This document shows positions 23,301 to 35,035 of a stretch of 64,000 bases of DNA, in pieces. Source of the DNA: Bryum argenteum. Taxonomy: Eukaryota; Streptophyta; Bryopsida; Bryales; Bryaceae. The stretch spans positions 2,110,501-2,174,500 of the forward strand of contig CM073325.1 of the NCBI GenBank assembly GCA_037043015.1, in the 5' to 3' direction. The notes under the pieces are model-generated. The model searched no databases, was not told the origin of the DNA, and saw only the letters and a program-made list of their open reading frames with translations. Both the position numbers and the translations under genes were made by a program. Each line of letters starts with the position of its first letter. Position 1 is the first letter of the stretch.

Positions 23301-25267
23301 TGCACACCACGTTTCAGTTTGGAGGGACGGAGGGAAAGCGGCACCGGCTTCGTGAAGCCAAGTTGTTCTATGACCCGCCTGAGTATTATGATACACCTGG
23401 TATGGACTAAATCGGTTATATCTTTTATTGGAATGTCATAAACATTGATATGATAGATCTATTGCTTCTATTCTGTATCGTATCATAAACAATACAATGA
23501 AGTTCATTCATTAATGATTGAAAACACCTTATTTACTGTTTGAATGTCGCTGATTTACCGTCTGTCGTTAACATCCAGTGTTTGCGATTATATCGGCTAA
23601 CTATCATGGTTTTATCTTGTTCAGGTGGTTACGTTTGGTTCAGAACGTCCATACCGGACTCACTCCTCTTTGAAGGAAAGCATACTGTTCAAAGCCACTT
23701 TGATCTAGTGAATTATCAGGTATGATCGCACAACCATCCCTTTTCTTTCGCTTTTGATTTTCATTTGAAGGATCTATTGATGGACGTATATTTGACAAGC
23801 AATTTTTGGTTTGCAGTTGATTCAGATTCGAACAGCACTTGCAGTTGCTTCTGCTCTGAATCGCACATTAGTAAGTTGGGCTCTGATTGAACTCAAAAAT
23901 GTATGAGGAAGGTATACCAATATGGTTGCATTTTTTGACACATTCTCTGTTCTCATTACAGATTATGCCTCCAGTGTGGGCTCGGTTTGATCGTATGTGG
24001 TACGGGCATCCTGGAAAATTAGACGGCACAAAAACAAACCAGCCACTTCTCGTTCCTCTTGACCATGTATTCGAGGTATGGTACTAAACCTTTGTTTTGA
24101 ATCCAGAGTACACTAAAATCTTCTTGATGTAACAATGCTGATACGTGAATGCTCTTACCGACCAGGTCTGCTAGGGTACGGTTTGCTCAAGAGTGTGACT
24201 GTCTTTGTTGGTGGTCCACGTGTTTACCTTGTGGAAAAGTACGCTACGTATTAATAAACATCATAGTCTATGTAGAGACGCTTTTGTGCTTTTGACCAGA
24301 CTACTTGCTTGTGGAAGAAGCTGGTTTCGAATGTCGAGGAAGAGTGAATAGTATCTAATGTAGCCTCAATCATCTTGGTGTCATGTTTCAGGTTAATCGA
24401 ATGGTGGCTAACCTCGAGGAGGAGGAGTTTGGTCCTCAAATAGGCATGCGGGAATACTCATTTTTGAATAATCCTCTCTTGGACAACAAGGTAAGCTTCG
24501 TCATGAGCCAGATGTTGTCATCAAATCTTATCTTTCTCGATGTCAGGCTCAAAGTGGCCTTTGAGTGGTGCAGGTGAGAAAGTCGGTGTTGAAGGTGAAG
24601 TTATGCGACCGAGACTCCTCTGATTGCTCACACACAAACAAGGCGTTCTCTGGGATTTTCAAGATTAAGAAAAACAGCACAGACAAGGAGGTTGATCTTA
24701 TGACATTTTCTTTTAAGTACAGCCATTGTTACGCATGGCCGCCTTTGGCTGACAATTTTAAATCGGTGTGCAGCTGTTGGCGAATCGTGAATTGTTCAGT
24801 AAATACAAAATTCTGCAGTTCGCATCTGCAATCGATGTCTTCGGAGGATTCTCAGACACCGTAAGTAGAACTTCGTCATTCACTCTCAGGTCTCAACACA
24901 GGATGTAAGTATGCTCTTATATCTGATTGAGAGGCCATCAACTACATGCAAAAGACATTTCGCATATGTATCGATCAATGACCTACTATGACTCCGTCAC
25001 CTTATGCACAGTGCATTCGTTAAAGAGGAGGCTTTAGGTTATTACTTTGTTGAATATTTTAAGCTATGTGTGATGTAGTGATTGATTTGGCCTGTGCAGG
25101 TGAGAAACGAAAAGTTCAGACGGAGGGTAAAGAGCTATACAGGAATATGGTGTTGTGTAATGGACAAAATTCCAGGGCACATCTGGTACGACATATACTG
25201 GGACGAGAAACCGGACTGGAAGCCCATTCCTCCACTGAAACCTGCTGACGACCATCAACCTGACTGA
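20336..25267 (+). CDS. XEG113: GT77 arabinosyltransferase, XEG113-like
   Basis: Complete 14-exon gene: 20336-20471, 20849-20904, 21022-21337, 22048-22253, 22594-22699, 22818-23071, 23264-23399, 23625-23719, 23817-23870, 23962-24075, 24392-24490, 24574-24690, 24774-24860, 25100-25267. Exon lengths sum to 1944 nt, giving 647 residues. Residues 5-24 form an N-terminal signal anchor, so a type II Golgi protein is expected. The GT77 block has VIAVTFANFAFMDFVTNW, TIDVGWG, the metal-binding DxD (CDTDVVF, D231-D233), GAFNIGIFFWRPT and WDQNGFNDLV. The C-terminal half (YAVHTTFQFGGTEGKRHRLR, then GHIWYDIYWDEKP) is characteristic of XEG113 rather than RRA or RGXT proteins. In Arabidopsis, XEG113 adds beta-arabinofuranose to extensin. 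Intron 4 has a GC donor (CAG|GCAAAT at 22254); the other introns are GT-AG. Confidence 0.93.
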
Positions 25268-25843
25268 TTCTTAAACCCTGAACCCTCCATTACACTGATC
25301 CTTTGATCCCTTAAACCCTGTGCCGTCCAATACATTGCGGGGGTTATTTGGAACATGAGGATAAATGTGTAAATCTTCAGATTCAACAAAAGCTTAAGAA
25401 GGAGAAGAGCTCTGTCTCTGAATCTGCAATATTGGGAACTGGGATTTGGGTGTAGGACTTTAGGACCTATGTGTAGGAGGTCATATCAATGCATTATACG
25501 CTTTTGAGATGGCCTGTTCTGAGAGGTGTACATTATATTACAGAATTACCAGATTGAGAGTTGTAGTCTGCAACGTGGATTATTTTTTAGCATAGTCAGT
25601 GGCCCACTTTGTGGGTTTGATAGAAATAGAGAATGGGTTCAGCAATGTACCCACCACATGGTAGTGGAGATTAAAAATGTACATTTATAGTTATCTTGAA
25701 CAATCACTTTTGCACATTGAAGTAGATGTGGATAAATTCGGAGTTTTTTGAAGCAATGTTACTACATTGGGGATCCAAGCACTTGTGTAACCTGAATTGG
25801 TATTGTGTAAGGAACATTGATCATGTCAATTATTGGTTGTGTA
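25268..25843. other. 3' UTR and flank of the XEG113-like gene
   Basis: Contains a partial repeat (TTAAACCCTGAACCCTCCATTACA, then TTAAACCCTGTGCCGTCCAATACA at 25273-25334). No gene follows before the SINE. Confidence 0.5.
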
Positions 25844-25855
25844 TTGTGTATGCAT

Positions 25856-26211
25856 GATGATAGAAACTCCAGTCCCTTTCTAAGGGGTCGGCGTGAATGA
25901 AGTGTCCGTTCGTAATGCTAATATCCCGATGGCCACCGGACAAGGGGAAATTGGAACAATACTACTTCCCCCTCTCGAGGGTGGACACTATAATTACGCT
26001 AGTGTCTAGCCTAGTTACTAATGCCTTGAAGATACTTGACATAGTATCCCCCCAAAGGGCTTTGAGGTACCCATACAACAAGGTCCAAAGACCCCCCACA
26101 ATAGTTGGGTGGACTATAGTGGTGAGCACCATGCCGGCATGGGGAATAGAACCCACGACCTCCTCATTGGGGGCCTAAGCCCTAACCACCAAGCCAAGGC
26201 TTGTGGTGCCT
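25856..26211 (-). mobile_element. tRNA-derived SINE, near full length, minus orientation (copy S4)
   Basis: Flanked by a 12-bp target duplication TTGTGTATGCAT (25844-25855 and 26212-26223). On the minus strand it begins GGCACCACAAGCCTTGGC, contains A- and B-box sequence like S3, and ends at a TCTATCATC-type tail. It is nearly identical to S3 along its length. The A box has GGCTTAGGCCCC in place of GGCTTCGGCCCC. Confidence 0.9.
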
Positions 26212-26223
26212 TTGTGTATGCAT

Positions 26224-27852
26224 CAATAAGGACAGAAAACTCCAAAGCTATTCGAGGCAGGCAAATAGAGTGTTCATTTGGCCTACATGCGTGGATGTCA
26301 ACACATCAATAGTTGGATTATTAATTGATTTCTTGAACAAATATGAACTTTAGTGCTTGCGAAAGTATTGATTTGGCAATTTGGATATTTATGTAACAAT
26401 CCAAGGTTCTTGCTATGTATGACGTTATTGTTAATTTTTGAACATCGATTTTGCAATATGGCAATGTATACTTGTGTATGATTTATTAAACATGATGAAC
26501 ATTTACACAACATAGTTTAGATTCTTAAGCCTTGTACATGCATCAACATAAACCATTGGCAATCAAACACACGCAACAAGAACTGCTGATATTAGTTGGG
26601 CAAACTCATAAATATTGCACTTTTCTTTCACCAAACATGTAAATGCACCAATATCATCACAATCGCAAAGGGGTGGGCACAAAGTAAATGTGCACATGAA
26701 CACATCAAATCAGTAGACCTTTTAACATTAGCTGATTGAAATAGTCTTGTTATGTTATTAGAAAGAAAAGAAAAACACTAAACACAAGGTTTTGGTTTTG
26801 TGAAGAATGCATATTTTTTTTGTCCCCGTCCCTATCACCAAAGTAAAGTAAAGATATTTTGTTTGTTATATGATTGTGATAGTAGTGTTGGACTACTTCG
26901 GACTAGTGTATTTCCTTTCCGCTTTCTTGCCGTGTGCGTTGCTCGCTCAATTGCAATTTCGAAACGGAGCTCAGGAGGCGGTGGCCGCAAAGCAGAATTA
27001 ATCGTCGTTCCCGTTACCACACCTCCAGTCTCCTTTTCGGTAAGCTTACAAATCTACAGCTCTCTCGCTACTGTTTCCGATCATCTGGTTGCGGCTTTCA
27101 CTTTGATTCCAAAGCAGGTTCAGTTCCGCGAAATTTGACAAAATCCATATTCAAAACAGTTCATTAGCGGTAAACCTGTCTCCGTCAGAGTATCAGCTGT
27201 TTGAATTTGACTAATTTGACTAATTTGACTAATTTGATTTCAGCACTTTCGATCGCTCACCATAAGCTTGTAGACCAGTGTTATGAAGAATTGGCTCAAT
27301 TGAATGGTCGGTGGGATTTGGATATTCGTATGGAACTTTTCTGAAGGGGAGGGTTTTGAGCAGTTCATTATTCAATTTCTTGTCTTTCGTTTGATTCGAG
27401 TAAGTTACTGGTAGCCATGTCGATGGTCCTGCCTAAATCGGAGGTTTAGGGTTTCGGCAGACACCCTTTCGGTCAACTACGGCATACACACCAATAAGAA
27501 CACACCAAACACCACCAGAATTTCGAAGGCTGTGAAACTTATTGGCACCTGAAGATAGAGGAATTTGCACAGAGTCTTTCATTGCTGTAAGATGGTAATA
27601 TATAGTCAATTGTCGGTGAAAATCTAGACAGACGGCTCGCTTCAGTAGTCAATTGCCACGAATTGCAAATGTTGTGCCAGTTTATGCGTGTTTGGTTCCA
27701 TCTTCGGAGATTTTTGAAGATGATTTGGATGGCTTATCAGCTGCTATTATCATGTCGACTTGATCGTTTCTCTTAGCTGATAGTGTCAATTTGTGTTCTT
27801 CTTTTTTCAGATGGAGAGAATATCGTAGAAAAATTCTACAAGATCTGTTACC
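26224..27852. other. Upstream region of the neutral ceramidase gene
   Basis: 26224-26880 is AT-rich without recognised content. 26890-27852 is more balanced and probably holds the promoter and an intron-containing 5' UTR (splice-like AG and GT sites, with short TTTGACTAA repeats near 27205-27238). No start codon before 27853 continues into the ceramidase frame. Confidence 0.5.
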
Positions 27853-30800
27853 ATGGAGAAAGGCTCGCTTCTATTGCGCGGCTTCTTCCTTGTGCTTCTC
27901 CTGGGAGCCACTACACGACAAATAGAAGCTTCGTCAGAATACTTGATAGGAATCGGCAGCTATGACATCACTGGACCTGCAGCCGACGTGAACATGATGG
28001 GGTATGCAAATCCTACACAAAATGCAGCTGGTATTCACATCCGGCAACGGGCACGCGTCTTCATCGTGGCCGAGCCGCCGTCTAGTAACATGGATGGCAA
28101 CAGAGTGGTGTTCGTCAACCTCGATGCGTGCATGGCTTCCATGGCTGTCACATTGCGAGTCCTTTCTCGCCTACAAGAAAGGTGCTAATCCTCCTCTTCC
28201 TAACTTCTCACATGCCTTTAGCATTCAATTGTGGTCAGTAATCATGTCAGCTTACATTTTCTGACTTTTGTTTTACGACAGATATGGAAGCCTATACACG
28301 GAGCAGAATGTGGCCATCAGCGGCACCCATACACATTCAGCTCCAGGCGGTTTTCTACAGTACGTGCTCTATCTAGTGACCTCCGTGGGTTTCGTTCGTC
28401 AGACGTTTGATGCTCTAGCAGACGGCATCGAGTTAGCCATCGTTCAAGCTCACGACAATCTGCGGCCTGGCTCTATCTACTTCAACAAAGGTTCGTGCAT
28501 GCACCTACCTTGATGTTTCGTTAGTCAAAGTGAGAAGAGATTATGATATGTATCTCTTGGAGCAGGTGAGGTTTTGGGAGCAAATATCAACCGGAGTCCG
28601 AGTGCGTACTTGAACAATCCTCCTGAAGAGCGTGCGAAATACAAATACGATGTCGACAAGGACTTGTCGTTGTTGAAGTTTGTCGATGCTGAGTGGGGTC
28701 CTGTTGGCGCCTTCAGTTGGTTTGCTGTTCATGGAACCTCCATGAATCGGACTAATGAGCTCATCAGCGGTGATAACAAGGGCGCTGCTGCTCGTTTTAT
28801 GGAAGATTGGTTTGAGAAGGAGACACCCAGTACGTTCGAATTTTCAAAGTATTATAGCGCTACTACAAAGCGATTTCTGCGTGGACGCTCCAGTATACTC
28901 GGTAAGACATTCTCAAGGTTCATCTTCTTGCTTAATTCTCGTCAGGATTGCTTCAAGATTGAACGTAATGTATGATGGTTAATGCACAAAGAAGGCTGTC
29001 GTTGAGCTTCTATTGTTCTTCAGACCATGTTGGGGTTTCTCATTTTGTGTTCAAGACCTGCTTCATTGTCTTTATCGTGTGGTTTCAAATGTTATTTCTA
29101 GGTGGTCTACGACAAGTAACAGGAGCAAAACTCAAGGATATAGCAGCTCGAATCAGATCATCAGGAGGGCATGCTACTACACGGCTTGGGAGTATCATGC
29201 GCAAAGTGAGAAAGCCTTTCGGTCCTCGTTTTGTAGCAGCATTTTGCCAAAGCAATGTTGGTGATACCTCCCCGAATACGCTGGGGGCGTTCTGCCTTGA
29301 CTCTGGCATTCCATGTGATTTTGACCACAGTACCTGCAATGGCAAGAACGAGCTTTGTGTTGGTCGAGGCCCAGCGTAAGTATATTCATATCGATTACGC
29401 CTTCACCATTAATACGTCCATTGTATTTATGGCATTCATTTTTATCTGTGCCTGTACTTTCACGGCCTGGGTTTGTACAAAAGTAACGAATAGAAATTCC
29501 ATCGACAAGAAGGCTTTGTGAGAGGTATTCTATTGGTGACTATCTTAGTTCACTGAATGGTTTTGAATCTACAGGTATCCTGAAGACCATTTTGAAAGCA
29601 CAAGAATCATAGGTGAAAAGCAATCGGACGTCGCTATCAACTTGTTTCAGAGTGCGAAAGAGCGGGTGCTTGGGAAGGTATCATTCAGGCAAACGTATGT
29701 GGACATGACGAAGCTTTCAGTAAAGTTGAGCTCTGGAGAGGTTGTGCATACATGCCCACCAGCGGTCGGGTTCAGCTTTGCAGCTGGAACTACAGATGGA
29801 CCAGGCGCTTTTGATTTCACGCAAGGTGACGATCAGGTAAATTGAATCCTTACTTGCTATCAATCTTTGATAAACTGTCTTCAATTCGAAAAGAGCAACT
29901 CAGAGCTTGGAGCACATTTTGTACTGAAGCTTGAAATTTTTAACGACGATTCTACAGGGCAATATGTTCTGGAGGCTTGTGGGTGGAGCTTTGCACAAAC
30001 CAGGCCAAGAGCAGATAGATTGCCAGCACCCGAAACCCGTGCTTATCGACACTGGCGAGATGAGCACTCCATATGACTGGGCGGTATGCTTTTCTTGCTA
30101 CTTCTTGAGATTTTTTCACATTCTTACCTTTTTTGTCAAAACGCTGAATGTTGATGTCTGTGTGCTCTTGTTTTTCAAACTACTGCATTGGAACTCTTCT
30201 CATTCCTATCTCAGATAACCGATTCTGTTAATTATGTTGATGCAGCCATCAGTGCTTCCAATTCAGATCCTTCGAGTTGGGCAGTTCGTCATCTTATCTG
30301 TACCTGGAGGTGTGTTTAATATTTCCATGTTATACATAGTTGGTTCTCGACATTTTGGTATTTTAAGCGTTTGTTCGGATACTGAGAATACGGCTTGCTA
30401 CAGAAATGACTACTATGGCTGGTCGACGTCTACGAGAAGCAGTGAAAGATACACTGGTGAGGAAAGGAAACGGGGAGTTCAATACCGACACGCGAGTTGT
30501 TATCGCAGGCTTGACTGGCGACTACTCTCAGTACATCGCCACCATTGAAGAGTATGAAATTCAAAGATACGAGGTTAGCGCATACCCTCCTGAAAGCTTT
30601 GCTTGATACCTCATGTAATATTCTCCTTTTAGTCCCATAAGAAAGATCATGGACTAATCTGTTTAAATCTGTATCTTCTCGATGCTATTGGTGCACTGTA
30701 ATTTGACATGATGTTCGGTCATGTAGGGTGCTTCGACTCTATTTGGTCCACACACGCTCGAGGGCTACATACAAGAGTTCAAGAAGCTAGCGGCAGCATT

Positions 30801-31278
30801 AGCACAAGGAATGGAAGTATCCCCAGGGCCATCACCTCCGAATCTGCTGGACAAGCAAGTGGGTTTCTTACCAGGCATCGTAACAGACGGGACGCCATTC
30901 GGAGTTTCATTCGGTGACTGCAAAGAGGATGTGCCAGCAAATGCTTCATATCGAGCTGGCGAAACCGTATCAGTAGTCTTTTACACAGGATGCCCACGGA
31001 ATGACCTGCACACTGAAGGAACGTTCGCTCTCGTTGAGTTGCTGGACTCGTCTGGCGTGTGGAAATCTGCATATGACGATGATGATTGGAGTGTGAAGTT
31101 TTCGTGGAGTCGGCCTATGAAGTTTAGTACCAACAGCTTTGCACAGATCGAATGGAAAGTTCCGGAGACTGCCACTCCTGGTGTCTACCGAATCCGACAC
31201 TTCGGTGCTTACAAACACTTCCTGGGATCTGTCAAGCACTTTACTGGCACATCAAGTGCCTTCGTAATCACCAAGTGA
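27853..31278 (+). CDS. NCER: Neutral ceramidase
   Basis: Nine exons with GT-AG borders: 27853-28181, 28282-28490, 28566-28901, 29102-29375, 29575-29836, 29958-30083, 30246-30309, 30404-30573, 30727-31278. They sum to 2322 nt, giving 773 residues, the usual size for plant neutral ceramidases. Residues 8-26 (LRGFFLVLLLGATTRQIEA) form a signal peptide. The start GIGSYDITGPAADVNMMGY is the family hallmark. Zinc-ligand histidines are in SGTHTHSAPGG (H126, H128). The nucleophile Ser lies in QSNVGDTSPN (S348), matching the NxGDxSPN motif. The C-terminal Ig-like domain ends FVITK. The enzyme hydrolyses ceramide to sphingosine and fatty acid in the secretory pathway or outside the cell. The gene faces an ABHD11-like gene tail to tail, about 700 bp apart. 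Confidence 0.95.
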
Positions 31279-31993
31279 GGTGAGGTCCTGGTTTGGTGTT
31301 CTTGCAATTGTACATAGATAAAGTAGATAGTTGTACTCTTGTGATGGGGAAATTTAAAGTGTCAGTTGTTCTTCATTGCTGTACTTTAAGTTGTTTATAT
31401 GAATTGAAATTATCTGTATGCTGTGGTTCATCGTTTGATCGACGAGGCTTGGTAACTCCTTTTGGAACTTTTTTTGAGATGTCGTTCATTAGGATTTTCG
31501 TATCTGGAAGGAAAAGGGAGACGAGGGAGTGGCTGTATTTATACTACATTGGCAGGAATATTGAGTACTGGAGGTGTAATTTGAATTCTTTCATAATCAC
31601 TCTGTAAAAGTGGAATCGTAAAAAGTTCTTGTTTTGCGAGGCAAGAGCAGTTCCAGTTATTTTATACGAGGCAAGAGCAGTGAGTTTTGTACAGTTTGTG
31701 TCTAAATTTGATGCACTGCAACCAGCTTCGATGATGGGCACTGTCAATTCTAGTGATGATGTTGAAATCGTCTCTTTTATTCCGAAGGACTCTTCATGAC
31801 TTCCGTGGGTACGAAGAGTACCTTTACTAGGATCTAGAGAATGTGATACGATACGCCAGATACCTTATCTAAGATCTTGAGAAACTGGTAGGATTTGGTA
31901 AAAGATGAGCGGAGAACTGCCAACCTCACAAACAAGAGACGACAGGTTTTCCGAAACAAATGACAACGTGAACCTTTCTGATGACTAGGAGCA
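31279..31993. other. Convergent 3' region between ceramidase and hydrolase genes
   Basis: 3' UTR-like sequence. A short direct repeat ACGAGGCAAGAGCAGT is at about 31638 and 31667. No further gene. Confidence 0.55.
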
Positions 31994-33661
31994 TCAAGAT
32001 ATCCTGGCTAGAATTGGGGCCATGATGGCAATCAATCCACTCGGGTTGTCAGTGTGAAGCCAATGCCCTGCATTCTCAAGGGTAGGGAATGACACATTGT
32101 CTGGTTTCTTTGCTTCCGCCTCTTTCAACCGGGACATTATGTCTGGAGTCCAGCGGTCACTCTTTGCAGCACGCACGAAGTGTATGTGCATTCCTTTCGG
32201 CGGTTGCTCCAACACCGACCAGTAATCAGTTTTCCTGTCAACCAGAACCACACAATGCTCCTCAGCTCAAAAAAAAACTTTAGCTCATCGTGTCTTCCTT
32301 TATATAAAAGCGTGACTTTCATATGATTCTCAATACTACTGGAACCTATTCTCAAATTGGATTCCTGTGGAGAAACACTTCCATGCTTGCTATTCTAGAT
32401 CACAGTTCATAAGTATCATGTTTGAAGAATTTCGTTGTCACTTTCAACATGAAGCAGCATCAGAACCGTACCTGTAAGAAGTGAACATCTCGTAGGCTCC
32501 ATCCACATTGAAGACCCAGTCCATTTCCTCAGTCGTAGAGCTGGCGCGCTTCAAGTTGCTTCCCAACCAATCTGCGAGTCCTTTCGAGAAGCCCTTTTCA
32601 ACAAAATAGTTCGCAAGCCATCTGCTCTTAAAAGGAAAGCAGAACAAAAGACAATCAGGAACGAGCTTGTCACCAGTCGCATGATCTTTCAATGAAAACT
32701 ATATATTCATAATTGACAATGTTTTTACAACTCGCAATATTTGAGCTGTGCACAGATTCTGAAAATACACGGGGATCGAAAGAGATTAATATTCATTTGA
32801 AGTGCATCGCATATATTGACGAGCTCACATGCAGAAGTTGATAGGACGAATTCTAGAGGAATTTGCGGATGCAGAGAGACTCAGTGTGTACCTGCGAGAG
32901 GGGATGGGCTTCGGCAAGCTCTTCAAGATGGCCAAAACACGCTCCACCTCACCATCTGAATTCTCCATAGGCACCTCGCCTGGCACCGAATCCAGAACCC
33001 ATAGCTGTTGACACGCTTCACTTCATTATACTCACCTTGGCAACTATCCATATGCAACCCTTTTCTTGACAATGATCGATAATCCATACCTGTTTGGGAG
33101 GTTTCAAAGCTCCATAAGCACCTGTGGCAGCCTTCTTCGCAAATTCAAGCACCACTTTGCCTCCGAGGGAATGAGCAATCATGGCATCAGGCGTAGACCA
33201 GCCCTCCCCTTCAATGAGATCCGCCACATCTTTCGCAGCAGCAAAAATGTCGTGCGGTGGCTTCAGATTCATCAAACTGGCAGAATTGCCGTGATTACGG
33301 AGATCGATCAACACCATGCGCCATCCTGCGATCCAAAGCCTTCTCACATCATCAAGGTCAGAATACTCGAATGTTAGAATTTAGGGTTTAGTGCTGATCG
33401 GGAGATTCTGTACGATTACTGACCAGGGGAGGTTGGAGCGGAATTGACAATGGCAGTAGCGAGGTTCTTCGAGACGGTGCGCCAGTTACGGCCCGAGCCC
33501 ATGAGGCCATGTACTACCATGGCTGTTTTGACCTCCCCCGTCCCCTTCCCCTTCACCACGAGTTCCTCGTAGGCCAATGTCGATTTTCCATGGCTCTGTT
33601 GGCTTAACAAGAGACGCCCTTGCAGTAGGAGTGCTCGTCCCCTCCCCATCGCCCGCTCCAT
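31994..33661 (-). CDS. Alpha/beta hydrolase, ABHD11-like
   Basis: Five exons on the minus strand: 33661-33424, 33325-33090, 33004-32892, 32621-32472, 32234-31994. They total 978 nt, giving 325 residues. The fold is recognisable: AMVVHGLMGSGRNW (oxyanion loop region), VLIDLRNHGNS, the nucleophile elbow AHSLGGK (S132, usual GxSxG with Ala first), VWVLDSVPG-type strand (here LWVLDSVPG) and the catalytic His in NAGHWLHTDNP near the C terminus. This order matches plant and animal ABHD11, esterase-like enzymes often found in mitochondria or plastids. The basic N terminus (MERAMGRGRALLLQGRLLLS) could be an organelle targeting sequence, and a longer 5' exon is possible. The substrate is unknown. Confidence 0.87.
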
Positions 33662-35035
33662 TGATCGAGCCCCGCTGCAACAAGATTGAACACTCTCACA
33701 GCACTGGCAAAACCCCTCATGCTCCCCCTTCGTTCGTTGCCTTGACGGATGACGCTCTTCGTCCTTGATTTATCGTCCAGCTCATCCCTTTCACTTTTGG
33801 ATCTATAAATATTCAACATAGACCAAATCGTAGACCATATTCTTCATGTGCGATCATGATAATCAAAGTCAGAAGAAAAAAGGAAAAAGAAAAATTCAAG
33901 TTCTATAAATAACCATACTTATCAGTCTTTTCACATTGATGGTTAATCTTCATGACCTAATGACAATAGCTCCAACAAACCAACCAGCAAGCACCGAAAT
34001 CATTTCCAACTGCAGTCAACTGCAGTTTTACGGATAAGAAGCGAAGGTCTGACAGTTTATAAATTAAACCCAATTCACATCTGGAACCCAACCTTTGTTC
34101 GTTTCTCCTGTATCGGGAGCTTGCATGAATGTTTCAGTTGCGACTGATCTCCAAGGCCACTCTTCGAGCTTGGGTACAGGCCATGGTATTGCTCGTTTGC
34201 TACATGAATGTCTTGTGAGCAACAGATTTCTTGGTTAAGACAAAGATTTTCTTTTGTTTTACGCTTACAGATTTTTTTTCGGTCTGTGTACACGACAGTC
34301 GAAGACAGGAGATCGTAAGATTGTTGGAGAATTAGGGTTTCATCGGTGGGACAGATCATCGGTAATGTGCGTTCATGCTATGGTCCTTGTTCTTTGATTC
34401 TGCTCTTAGCTTGTGCTACATCCGATTCGTAATGTGCTGCATCCGATTCGTAATGTGCTGCATCCGCTTCGTAATGTGCTGCATCCGCTTCGTAATGTGC
34501 TGCATCCGCTTCGTAATGTGCTGCATCCGCTTCGTAATGTGCTGCATCCAATTCTTAACGTGTAGGGCGTTTACTTTTCGATTTAAAATTCCTTCAGAGT
34601 AGGTTAGCAAAACTGTACATTGTCTCGTTAATTGCAAATTCGGTTGGCTTCGTGTTTTTCTTAATTACAATGCTACATGTTGGAGGCGCCAAGCAGTATA
34701 TTAGACTCGTTCTTTCTTTTTCATTTTATGATAGTGTTTCGTTTAGAGAATTATTGATAGTAATTTAGGGTGTTTAAGACTTAAAAATGATATCAATCGC
34801 TGTTGCTTTTAGCCTTCCACCTATTTTACGAGAGAGATGCCCTCGAGAACCTTTACTGATAGCAAGCTAGAGTTTTAAGCAGGATTCATCCATTTCGTTT
34901 ATCGGTTGAAGCATACGGAGTTATGAAGGCATGTGAATTTGGACCGACGTGGAGGTGTTGGTTGCTCGCGTTACTAATGTGTAGATCGTTGCTTGTGCTC
35001 ACAGGGCGTAGGGGTTTGCGGTCGATGAAAGACAG
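33662..35035. other. Shared upstream region between divergent hydrolase and TRF-like genes
   Basis: Probably holds both promoters and the 5' UTR or first exon(s) of the TRF-like gene. It includes a 21-bp tandem repeat (34411-34557). I could not fix the first coding exon of the TRF-like gene. Confidence 0.5.
34411..34557 (+). repeat. 21-bp tandem repeat, seven units
   Basis: Unit TTGTGCTACATCCGATTCGTA and variants (ATGTGCTGCATCCGCTTCGTA) repeated seven times head to tail. Because 21 is a multiple of 3, one frame reads as repeats of MCCIRFV. That is likely incidental, since no connection to the downstream coding exons is evident. Confidence 0.93.

Noticed and set aside
34375-34637. A small Cys-rich repeat protein from the 21-bp array
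   Set aside because: Frame arises from a 21-bp DNA repeat; no signal peptide, conserved start or context supports translation.
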